DNA from: Advenella incenata
GTDB taxonomy: Bacteria > Pseudomonadota > Gammaproteobacteria > Burkholderiales > Burkholderiaceae_B
Assembly: GCF_004217095.1 (NCBI RefSeq)
Contig: NZ_SHKO01000004.1
Coordinates: 248,001 to 312,000 of the forward strand
DNA: 64,000 nucleotides
Direction of reading: 5' to 3'
In this document: one piece after another, positions 8,173 through 17,351 of the stretch
How the letters are laid out: each line of letters opens with the position of its first letter
How positions within the stretch are numbered: the stretch's first letter is position 1
The notes under the pieces: model-generated
What the model saw: only the letters and a program-made list of their open reading frames with translations
Told to the model about the DNA's origin: nothing
Database searches by the model: none
Position numbers and translations under genes: made by a program

Positions 8173-9060
8173 TTACCCTTGGTCACCGTCACGCTCGCGT
8201 CGAATGATTTCGACGGTCGCGGTCATGCCCGCTGCGAGCTTGACACCCGGAGCAACCCGATCAATATGGATGCGCACCGGGATGCGCTGAGCAAGGCGCA
8301 CCCAGGAAAATGTTGCTGCGACATTCGGCAAACCCAGATGACCAGGTGCGTCATTGCTGTTCTCGATACCATGACCGATGCTTTCGACGTGGCCAGATAC
8401 TGGTTGATCAAAGCCCATTAGCATAATCTGGGCAGGGTTACCGACATTAATTTTCCGGATCTTTGTTTCTTCGAAATAACCGGTTATCCAGAAGCTGGCC
8501 GAATCAAGGATGGTGATCTTGGTCACGCCGGCCGTCGCATAGTCGCCAGGCCGAAGCCTGAGATTGGTGACATAGCCGTCGATAGGTGAGCGGATAACTG
8601 ATCGGGCCAGGTTGAGTTTGGCAAGATTCAGTGTCGCGACTGCCGCTTGATAGGCGGCGCTGGCCACAGCCGCCGCTCCGCTGGCTTGTTGGACCGCTTC
8701 TTTGGACACGGCATCCCGAACCTGGCTGTATCGCCGCGCCGTCGCTTGACGAACGATCATATCCTGACGTTTGGCCTGGACGTCAGCATCGGCCAACGCC
8801 ACTGCGATGCGAAGCCGCTCGGGGTCGATCTTGTAAAGAATGTCACCCCGGCGCACATACTGATTGTCCACTACAGGTACGAAGCTGACCGTGCCGGAGA
8901 CTTCTGGTGCGATTTGCACGACATCCACGCCAACCCGCCCATCGCGGGTCCAGGGCGTTTGCCCGTAGTGGCCCCAGGCCTTCAACGCGATAAAAAAGGC
9001 GATAGTCACAAGACAAAGTGTCAGGGCATAGCGGGTAAGTAGGGATAGCATAAGCTTCAA
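8173..9060 (-). CDS. HlyD/EmrA-type periplasmic adaptor, AaeA-like
   Basis: A 295-residue membrane-fusion protein. One N-terminal transmembrane helix lies at about residues 8-28. A lipoyl-type half follows (VQIAPEVSGTVSFVPV, then DNQYVRRGDILYKIDP), then a coiled-coil hairpin rich in Ala and Gln (~85-145), a second lipoyl half (IRSPIDGYVTNLRLRPGDYA) and a beta-barrel domain. This order matches AaeA/EmrA adaptors. It would connect the FUSC-type inner-membrane transporter encoded just upstream to an outer-membrane channel. The gene overlaps the DUF1656 gene by 4 bases. Aromatic carboxylic acid efflux is known for AaeAB, but the substrate here is not known. Confidence 0.85.
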   Translation of the reverse strand: MKLMLSLLTRYALTLCLVTIAFFIALKAWGHYGQTPWTRDGRVGVDVVQIAPEVSGTVSFVPVVDNQYVRRGDILYKIDPERLRIAVALADADVQAKRQDMIVRQATARRYSQVRDAVSKEAVQQASGAAAVASAAYQAAVATLNLAKLNLARSVIRSPIDGYVTNLRLRPGDYATAGVTKITILDSASFWITGYFEETKIRKINVGNPAQIMLMGFDQPVSGHVESIGHGIENSNDAPGHLGLPNVAATFSWVRLAQRIPVRIHIDRVAPGVKLAAGMTATVEIIRRERDGDQG

Positions 9061-9272
9061 GGCAATGGTCCAATTAATGGGAGGGACTGCAGAAGCAGAC
9101 CGTAAATGATGACGAAGGTAGCGAGCTCGACGAGTGCTCGAGAAGCGAACAGGCGTTGGATGCCGGTCGTGGAGAAAAAACGGATCATTGCCACGGCGAC
9201 TAGCAGCGCAACAAACGCCAGCACCACCAGGCCGGGGATAAGGACGCCGCCAATATTAAGATCAACGATCAT
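9057..9272 (-). CDS. DUF1656 small membrane protein, AaeX-like
   Basis: A 71-residue protein with two predicted transmembrane helices (VLIPGLVVLAFVALLVAVAM and a C-terminal FVIIYGLLLQSLP segment). DUF1656 proteins are regularly encoded between FUSC transporters and HlyD adaptors, as AaeX is with AaeB and AaeA. The exact role is unknown. Its start overlaps the stop of the FUSC gene as ATGA, and its end overlaps the adaptor start, so all three are translationally coupled. Confidence 0.85.
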   Translation of the reverse strand: MIVDLNIGGVLIPGLVVLAFVALLVAVAMIRFFSTTGIQRLFASRALVELATFVIIYGLLLQSLPLIGPLP

Positions 9273-11386
9273 GCGCTGTGTTTCCTTGCGTCTGTCGTTT
9301 CAGTGGAGCGTAGTGCGAAGCTGAGGTCGATGAGCAAATCCAGTATCCGCAAGCGCTTACTGATCGAGCTGCTCGCCATCAGCGCTGTCAATGTCTCGAT
9401 GCGTTGATCAAAGTGGTTGTGTTCTGCAGGCGTCATGGGTCCTGTGGCGCTGAAACGTGCGGCGATGGAGCAAAGCAGTTCGTCCATTTTGATACCGGCT
9501 TCGCCGGTGACCAGGTGGGCTGTCCGGTGAAGCTGCCCTGCGGCATGGCCGATGCGAAGATGGTTCAAGGTGTCGTCGAGGATGTTCGTATAGCTTTTCC
9601 CGGACACCCGCAACCTTGGTAACAGCAATGCTGTTCTATCGATCATAAGACTGGTCCAGCGAGCTTCATTGGGCGCTCCGCCCAGGGCTCGTCTGCTGAC
9701 GTCCCGTCGACTTAAATGCAGCAACCTGTTGATCGCCACATCGACCGGTACGGTCTGGAGCAGGGACATGCTCACTGCTCCGAACCCGACCCCGGCAAAG
9801 AGCGCAACCGAAGTGTTGAGGGATGCGGCGAAGTCACCGGTGTAATGGGCACCCAGATTCAAGAGGATCGGAATAGTGAGGGTAATGCCTAGCGCCATGT
9901 ACGTTGTCGGCAGGCGCGCCTGCAGCGAGCCTGCGAACAAGAACGCCGGGGCGAGCACAGCGACAAGAACTGCGAAGTCGGTAACTTGGGGAAGGATAGC
10001 GAAGCTGTAGGCGAAGCTGATGACTACCCCGTAGATCGAGCCGACTGTGTATTTGACCACGCTAGGCGCTGGTGCATCGACGTTCCCGAAGAGGGCGCAG
10101 CATACGCCGAGTATGGAGACGGCCGTTGCTCCGTCTGACCAGGCCGACCAGATCCAGAAGGCGCAGCCAAGAAGGATTCCGATGATTGCGCCCAGCGCAG
10201 CGCGGCCCGCCATCCAGGGATCACGGTGATAGACGTAACCCTTGGCACGGCTCGGCCCATGAAGTGATGTTACTTTACTCGATCGTACAGGCGATGCGAC
10301 ATTGCGCTCAAGCCTGTCGCAGTCCTGAAGTAAACCGATCATCTCGGCCAGATGACCGGCGAGGTTCGCCGCAAGCCTGTGGACGGACGTTGCCGCGTCC
10401 GCGCCAAAAAGCTTCTGGATCGAACGCGCCCGGACGATCAGTTGGACTGCGGTGTTCTCCTGATTGTCCGTCCCGTTGGTTGCGATCCAGGAACCGATGT
10501 CACTAACTAATGCGACCAATTCATCGGGCGCATTGTCGTCGCTTATACCAAGGGAATGGATCCGGTGTTCGATCTCTGTCGTGAGCGCAAGCAATCGAGC
10601 GAGCCGGTCATGAATCAGTTGCAGTGTCTCGCGACGTGGCGTCGCGGGAGCGGCATCGTATGGTAAGTGCGTCGCAAGCCCCTGCAGCGCAAGCAGATCC
10701 GCGGCAAGCTGGTTGCGGCCACGACGATTTTCCCCGGACGTTCCATTGAGTGCGCCACCCGCCAGCCGACGAGCGTCCCGCAGCGTCGCCAACAACTTAC
10801 CGGTGAATTGACCGGTCATGCGCTTTGGCAAGACGTAGCGATGAATCAGAACTGCACAAAAAATTCCGATAGATATTTCCTGGACACGCACGAACGCCGT
10901 GTCAAAAACCGCACTTGGGTCAAGCACACTCGGGAAACCGATAAGACTCGCTGTGTAGCCAGCAAGGACGAAGGCATAGGCTCGTGGCGTGCGATCAAGT
11001 AGTGAGAAAAATAGGCACAGGCCAATCCAGATGGCAAGCACTGCGCTGCATACGATCGGATCGTTCACGAAATTGGGCACGATCAAGACTGTCGCCATGG
11101 CGCCAATAAGCGTCCCGGCAAAGCGATAAACGCCACGACCAAGGGATGCTCCGGCAGAAGTCTGCGAGACAACGTAAACGGTAACGATCGCCCAATAAGG
11201 CTTGGGAAGCCCGATTCGCAGCGCAATGTAGTAGGCCAGCATCGCCGCAGTGAAACTCTTGGCCGAAAAGAGGATTGCATCCGCATCTGCCTTCATGGTG
11301 GGCGTGCGAAGGATATTTGGCACTGCGTGCCGCAATGCTGCACTGGCTTTGCTTTGAATGGTATTTGCGGACTGCGAAGTGTTCAT
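9269..11386 (-). CDS. FUSC-family efflux transporter, AaeB-like
   Basis: A 705-residue inner-membrane protein with the duplicated architecture of aromatic-acid exporter AaeB. A bundle of hydrophobic helices at about 35-185 opens with the FUSC motif KPYWAIVTVYVVSQTSAGAS. A soluble helical region (~190-380) follows, then a second bundle at about 390-520 and a soluble tail. It is expected to export organic anions together with the adaptor and DUF1656 proteins. It is the first gene of the efflux operon and has a near-consensus promoter just upstream. The AraC-family gene is divergent, 76 bp away, and probably controls it. Confidence 0.87.
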   Translation of the reverse strand: MNTSQSANTIQSKASAALRHAVPNILRTPTMKADADAILFSAKSFTAAMLAYYIALRIGLPKPYWAIVTVYVVSQTSAGASLGRGVYRFAGTLIGAMATVLIVPNFVNDPIVCSAVLAIWIGLCLFFSLLDRTPRAYAFVLAGYTASLIGFPSVLDPSAVFDTAFVRVQEISIGIFCAVLIHRYVLPKRMTGQFTGKLLATLRDARRLAGGALNGTSGENRRGRNQLAADLLALQGLATHLPYDAAPATPRRETLQLIHDRLARLLALTTEIEHRIHSLGISDDNAPDELVALVSDIGSWIATNGTDNQENTAVQLIVRARSIQKLFGADAATSVHRLAANLAGHLAEMIGLLQDCDRLERNVASPVRSSKVTSLHGPSRAKGYVYHRDPWMAGRAALGAIIGILLGCAFWIWSAWSDGATAVSILGVCCALFGNVDAPAPSVVKYTVGSIYGVVISFAYSFAILPQVTDFAVLVAVLAPAFLFAGSLQARLPTTYMALGITLTIPILLNLGAHYTGDFAASLNTSVALFAGVGFGAVSMSLLQTVPVDVAINRLLHLSRRDVSRRALGGAPNEARWTSLMIDRTALLLPRLRVSGKSYTNILDDTLNHLRIGHAAGQLHRTAHLVTGEAGIKMDELLCSIAARFSATGPMTPAEHNHFDQRIETLTALMASSSISKRLRILDLLIDLSFALRSTETTDARKHSA

Positions 11387-11408
11387 GCCGCAATTATTCT
11401 CTATTTTT

Positions 11409-11437
11409 AATATAAAATAAATTTAGTATTCTGACAA
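11409..11437 (-). promoter_or_regulatory. sigma-70 promoter of the efflux operon
   Basis: On the minus strand TTGTCA (11437-11432) and TATATT (11414-11409) are separated by exactly 17 bases in an AT-rich stretch. Transcription would begin about 16 bases before the FUSC ATG at 11386, leaving a short leader. The site lies in the 76-bp gap shared with the divergent AraC gene. Confidence 0.6.
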
Positions 11438-11462
11438 AAAATACCTAAATTATGCCAATGTT

Positions 11463-12266
11463 ATGACCAAGTCTCGATCTGCTATTTCTGCTTTCGACCC
11501 AGACCTTACGCCGCTGCCGGCGGTCGCCCATCAATTGGACTTCTCGGATCATCAGGCGGAGGTGCCTTTGCATGTTCACAGGAAGGGTCAGTTGATCCTT
11601 GCCTTGCATGGCGCCGTTACATGCACGACGGGCAACGAAATCTGGATCGTGCCTCCAAACTGCGGTGTTTGGATTCCAGGCGGCGTGCCCCATAGCGCAC
11701 ATGCGACTGTGAACGCGCGGCTTAACTATCTGTTCGTGGAACCGGGGGCTGCGAACCTGCCCGAGTACAGTTGTACACTCTCGGTCTCTCCCATGGTCCG
11801 GGAGTTAATTGATCGGTTGGCTCGCGAGCGCGCAGATTATCTCGCTGACAGCCATGCTGCGCGGCTTGCGAGGGTAGTGCTGGACGAATTGGCGCAAATG
11901 CCTCGTGAGCAGTTCAACCTCCCGATCTCCAGCAATCCGAAGATCCGGGCGATGGCAGAGGCGTTGACAAGCGAACCATCAGATCGCAGTACATTAAGCA
12001 ATTGGGCGAAGCGGCTGGCAATGAGTGAGAGGTCATTGGCGCGCCTGTTAATCCGGGAAACGGGCCTGACGTTCGGTCGCTGGCGTCAACAACTTCACCT
12101 GATCGTAGCCCTTCGTGAACTGGCAAGCGGCGAGTCGGTGCAAAATGTCGCGACCGAACTGGGCTACGAGTCGGTCAACGCATTCATTACAATGTTCAAG
12201 AAAGCGCTAGGAAGTACCCCAGCGCAATACTTCAAGAAACGCAATGTACCAGTACATACATCCTAA
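11463..12266 (+). CDS. AraC-family regulator with cupin sensor domain
   Basis: A 267-residue regulator. The N-terminal cupin-like domain includes PLHVHRKGQLILALHG near residues 38-53 and WIPGGVPHSAH near 78-88. The C-terminal AraC domain has two helix-turn-helix motifs: LSNWAKRLAMSERSLARLL, and the second around VATELGYESVNAFITMFKK. It resembles regulators of single-component or AaeB-type efflux genes. Its position immediately divergent from the efflux operon suggests it switches that operon on in response to the exported compound (inference). Confidence 0.85.
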   Translation: MTKSRSAISAFDPDLTPLPAVAHQLDFSDHQAEVPLHVHRKGQLILALHGAVTCTTGNEIWIVPPNCGVWIPGGVPHSAHATVNARLNYLFVEPGAANLPEYSCTLSVSPMVRELIDRLARERADYLADSHAARLARVVLDELAQMPREQFNLPISSNPKIRAMAEALTSEPSDRSTLSNWAKRLAMSERSLARLLIRETGLTFGRWRQQLHLIVALRELASGESVQNVATELGYESVNAFITMFKKALGSTPAQYFKKRNVPVHTS

Positions 12267-12448
12267 AGCGGCATTTACGCCGTCATTGACCTGACCACCA
12301 TAAAATCGCAGGCAGCCATGGCCGGGTTGTCTATTTTCTACCTTTACGCATCAAGTTGATCGAAAGCCTCCCGTTTCACAAGTGCGGCTCGTGTCCGACG
12401 GCACTGGAATTGCCACGTTAAGAACTTGGTGTCGCGGGATCTGATTTT

Positions 12449-13348
12449 CTATCGTAGAGCATTAGATTTTGATTCTTCCAGGAGCGCTAATAAGTTTCTG
12501 AGTGCTGTTGTAGCAGAATCTTCGCGCCATGCGACCCCAAGGCTGGCCAACAGCTCAGTCCCCTTAATAGGTATATAGCGCACTTGATCGACACGACTTG
12601 TGCTCATGCAAGCTGGAACAATAGTTATTCCAAGCGAGGCCGCCACCAAATTAATGGTGGATGAAATTTGCGGGACATTCTGTACCACGCGAGGGCTAAA
12701 GCCCTCCCTTTCGCACGCAGTAATTATCTGATCAGTCAGACCCATCCGGGTCGGCCGCGGGTAGAGCACAAATGGCTCGTCGCGCAATTGAGTTAACTCA
12801 AGTATTTCTTTATTTGCCAGGTGATGCGATTTAGCCAAAGCAACGACCATAGGTTCCGTGGAAACCAGCTTGAATTCCATGTCGGAATCACGCCCGATCG
12901 GAAGCCGTACAAAGGCAACATCCAGTTGTCTATGACGCAATCGCTCCATTAGTGGTTCGGTTCTGTGTTCCTCCAAAGTTAAATCTACTTCGGGGTACAG
13001 TTCGCGAAATTTCTGCAGAACCCAGGTCACTTCGCCTGTGAATGAGGCCGATTCGGTGAAGCCAACGCTGAGCCGGCCGATCCGTCCGGCGTCTGCTAAT
13101 CGGCACCGTTCGGTTGCTTTGGCCACGCGCTCCAGGATCACTCGACACTCAGCCAAGAGTACTTCCCCCGGCTCTGTCAACCTGACATTACCTGGCTGGC
13201 GATCAAAAAGCTTGACGCCAATTTCCTCTTCCAGTGACTTGATTTGGTATGTCAGCGGAGGCTGAGAGATACCTAGGCGCCGCGCGGCTTTCGTGAAGTG
13301 AAGTTCCTCCGCTGTCACCACAAAATAACGTAGATGTCTGAGTTCCAT
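12449..13348 (-). CDS. LysR-family regulator, CatM/BenM-like
   Basis: A 299-residue regulator beginning MELRHLRYFVVTAEELHF, the classic start of the CatR/BenM/TsaR group. A winged helix-turn-helix (KAARRLGISQPPLTYQIKSL) is followed by an effector-binding domain with GRLSVGFTESASF near residue 92. I use the ATG at 13348; a TTG three codons earlier is the alternative. It is divergent from the MmgE/PrpD-Bug-oxidoreductase genes, 107 bp away, and is their likely activator. Related proteins sense aromatic acids or muconates, but the ligand here is unknown. Confidence 0.88.
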   Translation of the reverse strand: MELRHLRYFVVTAEELHFTKAARRLGISQPPLTYQIKSLEEEIGVKLFDRQPGNVRLTEPGEVLLAECRVILERVAKATERCRLADAGRIGRLSVGFTESASFTGEVTWVLQKFRELYPEVDLTLEEHRTEPLMERLRHRQLDVAFVRLPIGRDSDMEFKLVSTEPMVVALAKSHHLANKEILELTQLRDEPFVLYPRPTRMGLTDQIITACEREGFSPRVVQNVPQISSTINLVAASLGITIVPACMSTSRVDQVRYIPIKGTELLASLGVAWREDSATTALRNLLALLEESKSNALR

Positions 13349-13455
13349 ATGATTCAAAAAACGTATTGGGACAGCTTGTATTATATATTAGACAGGTAGT
13401 GATGGTGTTGTTAAACTTTTTTCACTTCTTCCACTACACATACTTTTTTGTCACT

Positions 13456-14853
13456 ATGCAAACGACCGATCTCATTGACCAGCCAGCGACAATGGCACTT
13501 GCTGCATTCGCCTCATCCTTAACTTTGGATCAAATCCCAGCGGAGCTGGTTGATAGTGTGAAGTTACATTTGCTGGACGGTATCGGGGTCGCGTTATACG
13601 GCTCACAGTTGCCGTGGACGCAACATGTCGCGCATATCGCCATGGCCGAGGGCTGCACCCCGGTGGCTACCCTGTTGGGCGATGGTCGGCGGACCTCTGC
13701 ATTGAACGCTGTTCTTGTTAATGCAACGGCCGGCCATGCCTTTGAGATGGATGATATTCACAAGAACTCGGTCCTGCACCCAAATTCGCTGGGGGTGCCG
13801 GTGGCACTGGCCCTTGCTGAGGCACATCCCGGCATTGGTGGGGTCGATGTAATCACAGCATTAACGGCAGGAACAGAAATTGGTGTGAGAGTGGGAAACG
13901 CCGCGACGACAGCACTTTTTCTCAATGGTTTTCATCCTCAAGGAACGACCGGTGCCTTTGTGTCAGCGGCGGCAGCAGGACGGCTTTTGCGGCTGACGCC
14001 TGGCCAGATGCAACACACGCTTGGGATAGCGGGATCTATGGGGGCCGGACTGATGGCGGCTCAGGAAGGTGCAATGGTTAAGCGTTTACACGCGGGCAGG
14101 GCTGCGCAAGCAGGATTGCAGGCGGCATTACTTGCTCAGCAAGGCTTTACGGGAATCGAAAATATATTGGAGGCGGGCTACGGTGGATTCTTAAGTGCCT
14201 TTGCCCGGACGTGTAAACCGGAGCGACTTTTAGACGGTTTGGGCACAGATTGGGAGGCAGGGAAAGTTGGCTACAAGATGTACCCCAACGTTACCAGCAT
14301 CCATGCAGCATTGGATGCAATGAAAGCGCTGATGCGGGAGTACGGACTAAACGCTTCTGATATAGATCGTATTGAAGTCGGTTGTGGGCACATGACCTAT
14401 GTACATACTGCTTGGCCATACGAGCCCAAAGGCGTAACCGCTGCGCAGATGAACCTGTTCTATGGCCTGGCTGTGATGGCATTGAGAGGATCCGTTTCTG
14501 CAGGCGACTACGCCCAAGCCCGAATTGCCGATCCAGAAATTATGGATTTTATATCTCGAATTCATCCATTCGAGGATGAGATGATTGAGAGTCGTGGTGC
14601 AGAAGCTCGGCATGCCGCACGGCTCCAGGTGAAAACCAAATCAGGACAATTGCTTTCTCATGATGTTTGGGCAAGACGCGGTAGTCCGGAAAATCCGGTG
14701 ATCCCGGAAGAGGTAAAAGAGAAGTTTTTTGCAAACTCATCGCATTTACTTAATAAAACAACAGCACAAGAACTGGTACGCCAGGTATTAATACTTGAAT
14801 CCCTGGATTCATTGGAAGGAATTATTTCTCTGCTAAAGGAGGAGAGAACATGA
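13456..14853 (+). CDS. MmgE/PrpD family protein
   Basis: A 465-residue member of the MmgE/PrpD family, which includes 2-methylcitrate dehydratase, cis-aconitate decarboxylase and iminodisuccinate epimerase. Family landmarks are LHLLDGIGVALYG, the HAFEMDDIH segment near residue 95, HPQGTTGAFVSAAAAGRLL and MVKRLHAGRAAQAG. The reaction is therefore likely a dehydration, decarboxylation or epimerisation of a small polycarboxylate, but it cannot be fixed from sequence. I chose the ATG at 13456; the hydrophobic extension back to 13366 would need a TTG and lies in the regulatory gap. No good ribosome-binding site precedes either start. Its stop overlaps the Bug receptor start. Confidence 0.85.
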   Translation: MQTTDLIDQPATMALAAFASSLTLDQIPAELVDSVKLHLLDGIGVALYGSQLPWTQHVAHIAMAEGCTPVATLLGDGRRTSALNAVLVNATAGHAFEMDDIHKNSVLHPNSLGVPVALALAEAHPGIGGVDVITALTAGTEIGVRVGNAATTALFLNGFHPQGTTGAFVSAAAAGRLLRLTPGQMQHTLGIAGSMGAGLMAAQEGAMVKRLHAGRAAQAGLQAALLAQQGFTGIENILEAGYGGFLSAFARTCKPERLLDGLGTDWEAGKVGYKMYPNVTSIHAALDAMKALMREYGLNASDIDRIEVGCGHMTYVHTAWPYEPKGVTAAQMNLFYGLAVMALRGSVSAGDYAQARIADPEIMDFISRIHPFEDEMIESRGAEARHAARLQVKTKSGQLLSHDVWARRGSPENPVIPEEVKEKFFANSSHLLNKTTAQELVRQVLILESLDSLEGIISLLKEERT

Positions 14854-15815
14854 CTATTACACGACGTAAATTTGTTTTAGCGTCGATGGTTGCGGGCGCT
14901 TTGGGAGGGTTTTCCTTGTCTGCTCGTTCTGCGGGCGCTCCGGTGCGGGTAATCTGCCCGTACGCGCCCGGTGGTGGGACCGACACCATCACCAGGCTGA
15001 TGGCTAATGGGCTCGCTGAAATCAGAGGCCGGCCTTACATTGTTGAAAATCGCCCAGGGGCTGCGGGCACTATCGGACACCAGTTTGTTGCGTCTTCCCG
15101 GCCCAATGGCGGTACATTGTTACTTGGCGCAATTGGACCACTGGCTGTGGCGCCCCATTTGATGAAAGTCTCATATGATCCACTGGAAGATCTGGCCCCG
15201 ATAACAATGGGGGCCGTTTTTCCGAATGTCCTGGTCGTCAGCCCCGCACTTGGCATCAAGACAGTCAAGGAATTTATCGAACTGGCCAAGACTGGAAAAC
15301 TGAGTTATGGATCTACCGGTATCGGGTCGTCGTCTCACCTGGCAGGTGAACTTTTAAACAGTAACGCCGAGGTGAATATCCTGCATGTGCCATACAAAGG
15401 TGGCTCAGCTGCGCTAGTGGATGTAATAGGCGGAGCTTTATCGGCCTTTTACGCCACGCCTTCATCCTCTAAACCCTTTATCGATTCCGGCAAATTAGTT
15501 GCCCTGGCGACAACTGGTCTTACGCGTTCTGAAATACTTCCTGATGTACCGACAATTGCTGAATCGGGATTCAAGGAATTTTCAGCACTTAACTGGTACT
15601 GTTTTATGGCCCAGGGGAAAACGCCGGCCCCCATCTTGGACAAACTGAATGATGATATGGTCTCTATACTAAAGCGTCCAAAAGTGCGAGAGGAATTGCT
15701 GAGTCATGGGCTCACCCCGCAACCGTCCTCACGGGCAGAATTGCGTCAATTTATCGAGTCTGAATCGACCCGTTGGGGAAAGCTCATCCGCGAGCGGAAT
15801 ATTGCATCGGCCTGA
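14850..15815 (+). CDS. Bug-family solute receptor with signal peptide
   Basis: A 321-residue Bug/TctC receptor. The start MTITRRKFVLASMVAG with a double Arg and the AGALGGFSLSARSAGA segment look like a twin-arginine-type or Sec signal cleaved near residue 28. Hallmarks are VRVICPYAPGGGTDTITRL, IVENRPGAAGTIG and HVPYKGGSAALVDVIGG. AAAGGAGGAGA precedes the ATG, a very strong ribosome-binding site, and the ATG overlaps the MmgE/PrpD stop as ATGA. The tight coupling suggests that the receptor captures the substrate of the MmgE/PrpD enzyme, probably a carboxylate (inference). Confidence 0.92.
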   Translation: MTITRRKFVLASMVAGALGGFSLSARSAGAPVRVICPYAPGGGTDTITRLMANGLAEIRGRPYIVENRPGAAGTIGHQFVASSRPNGGTLLLGAIGPLAVAPHLMKVSYDPLEDLAPITMGAVFPNVLVVSPALGIKTVKEFIELAKTGKLSYGSTGIGSSSHLAGELLNSNAEVNILHVPYKGGSAALVDVIGGALSAFYATPSSSKPFIDSGKLVALATTGLTRSEILPDVPTIAESGFKEFSALNWYCFMAQGKTPAPILDKLNDDMVSILKRPKVREELLSHGLTPQPSSRAELRQFIESESTRWGKLIRERNIASA

Positions 15816-15899
15816 CCGTCATTGTGTTTATCGATGCTTTTAGGCGGGTCATAGTGCCAGCCGCCCCGGAACATCCACGTCAACAGGAAGTGAAGCCAT

Positions 15900-16910
15900 A
15901 TGCGAGCCATAAAGATTAACCGATACGGAGGCCAAGAAGTCGTCCGGTACGAAAATGATGTACCCATTCCCCAGCCACGGGAGGGAGAGGTTCTAGTGGC
16001 AATAGCATGCGCCGGCATCAATTTCATGGACATTCACACGCGGCAGGGTAAGTACGAGAATTCCCGAACTTATGCAGTACGCGCACCGTGTACTCTTGGA
16101 ATGGAAGGAGCAGGCACTATCGTTGCGTTGGGCGAAGGTGTCGATTTTTTGCAGGTAGGGCAGCGCGTGGCATGGTGTATCTCCTGGGGTAGTTTTGCTG
16201 AATACGCTAGCGTTCCCGCCTCGCTCATCGCTGTAATTCCCGAGGAGATAGGTTTCGATGTTGCAGCCGCTGCGATGTTCCAAGGATGTACCGCTCACTA
16301 TTTGGTGAACGATGTTGCCCAGTTAAAGCAGGGGATGGATTGTCTGGTCCATGCGGCATCCGGTAGCATCGGCCAGATCCTCATCCAAATGGCCAAGCTC
16401 GCGGGCGCAACCGTGTACGCTACAGCGAGTAGCGAAGAGAAAAGGGCGACAGCCACTGAGCGTGGAGCCGACGTTGTACTTCCCTACGAGGGCGGGCTAT
16501 TCGCTGACCGGGTTCGGGATCTCACCTCGGGTAGCGGGGTTCACGTGGTTTTCGATTCGTTAGGAAAAACGACGCTGCGTGACAGCATGCGAGCCACACG
16601 CACGCGCGGGCTCGTCATCAATTACGGGAATGTTTCAGGCTCCGTTGATGATCTGGACCCCTATGAGCTCGGTGAGCGAGGATCACTATTTCTCACCCGC
16701 CCGCGTTTGGCAGATTATATGGCAGGCCACGCAACCGTCCAGCGCCGCGCAGATGCAATATTTTCTGCAATTCTGGATCGTCAATTAGTTATTGATATTG
16801 CTGACTGCACGACGTTTGAAGAGATACCAAGCGTTCACGCAGCAATTGAAGCGCGGCAACAAATTGGCAAATGCGTTGCGTGGATTGGCCCGCGCGATGT
16901 TTCCGGTTAG
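15900..16910 (+). CDS. zinc-independent quinone oxidoreductase/alcohol dehydrogenase family
   Basis: A 336-residue medium-chain dehydrogenase/reductase of the NADPH:quinone reductase branch. The N-terminal GroES-like domain carries CAGINFMDIHTRQGKY and LGMEGAGTIVALGEGV. The Rossmann domain shows VHAASGSIGQILIQMAKL near residues 149-166 in place of the usual AAAGGVG. Structural-zinc cysteines are absent. A ribosome-binding site AGGAAG precedes the ATG. It lies 84 bases after the Bug gene on the same strand, so it is probably the third gene of that operon and reduces an enone or quinone intermediate (inference). Confidence 0.87.
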   Translation: MRAIKINRYGGQEVVRYENDVPIPQPREGEVLVAIACAGINFMDIHTRQGKYENSRTYAVRAPCTLGMEGAGTIVALGEGVDFLQVGQRVAWCISWGSFAEYASVPASLIAVIPEEIGFDVAAAAMFQGCTAHYLVNDVAQLKQGMDCLVHAASGSIGQILIQMAKLAGATVYATASSEEKRATATERGADVVLPYEGGLFADRVRDLTSGSGVHVVFDSLGKTTLRDSMRATRTRGLVINYGNVSGSVDDLDPYELGERGSLFLTRPRLADYMAGHATVQRRADAIFSAILDRQLVIDIADCTTFEEIPSVHAAIEARQQIGKCVAWIGPRDVSG

Positions 16911-17219
16911 ACTGCGGAAAATAAAACAGTTTTTTTGTGACGGTACGCCGTGTTCGCTTAATCGATGTTGCGCTCGCGTGGGTGACCCGACGCAGTTATT
17001 GCGTGACGGCGCTAGCGGCGCAGAAGAGGTTGTCTGCTCTGACAGTAGATGAGTGGGAAGGAAATACGCAACGGTTGGAAGAAAGAATTAAAACCGAATC
17101 AAAATAGGGGCAACAGACAATGCTTGACGCAAGGTCACCCCGGAATAAATCCTTTCCGTACATTTACTGGCAGCAGCATTATTGCTGGTGGATGGACGTC
17201 AAACGTCACTAACGAAGAT
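16911..17219. other. intergenic stretch after the oxidoreductase gene
   Basis: About 310 bases without a supportable gene. There is a T-run shortly after the oxidoreductase stop (16931-16937) but no convincing stem before it. A small palindrome GACGTcaaACGTC lies near 17198. The stretch ends at the convergent small lipoprotein gene. Confidence 0.4.
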
Positions 17220-17351
17220 TTATTGCGACATCAGTGACGTTGGGGGAGGTGCGTCGGCTGGCATGGGAGGGGCACCAGTGTAGTGTCCTTGATACACGCC
17301 ACAGCCGGAGAGAGCGATGAGGATGGCAGATATGGCGACAAATTTTTGCAT
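17220..17351 (-). CDS. small putative lipoprotein, 43 residues
   Basis: Hand translation of the minus strand from the ATG at 17351 gives MQKFVAISAILIALSGCGVY followed by a short Pro- and Ala-rich tail ending in MSQ. Residues 1-17 form a textbook lipoprotein signal: Lys at 3, a hydrophobic core, then the lipobox ALSGC with Cys at 17. After processing only about 27 residues would remain. The family is unknown, but many betaproteobacteria have tiny lipoproteins of this type. The ribosome-binding site is weak (AGGTCC about 10 bases upstream). It is a single gene facing away from the ectoine operon. Confidence 0.6.
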   Translation of the reverse strand: MQKFVAISAILIALSGCGVYQGHYTGAPPMPADAPPPTSLMSQ

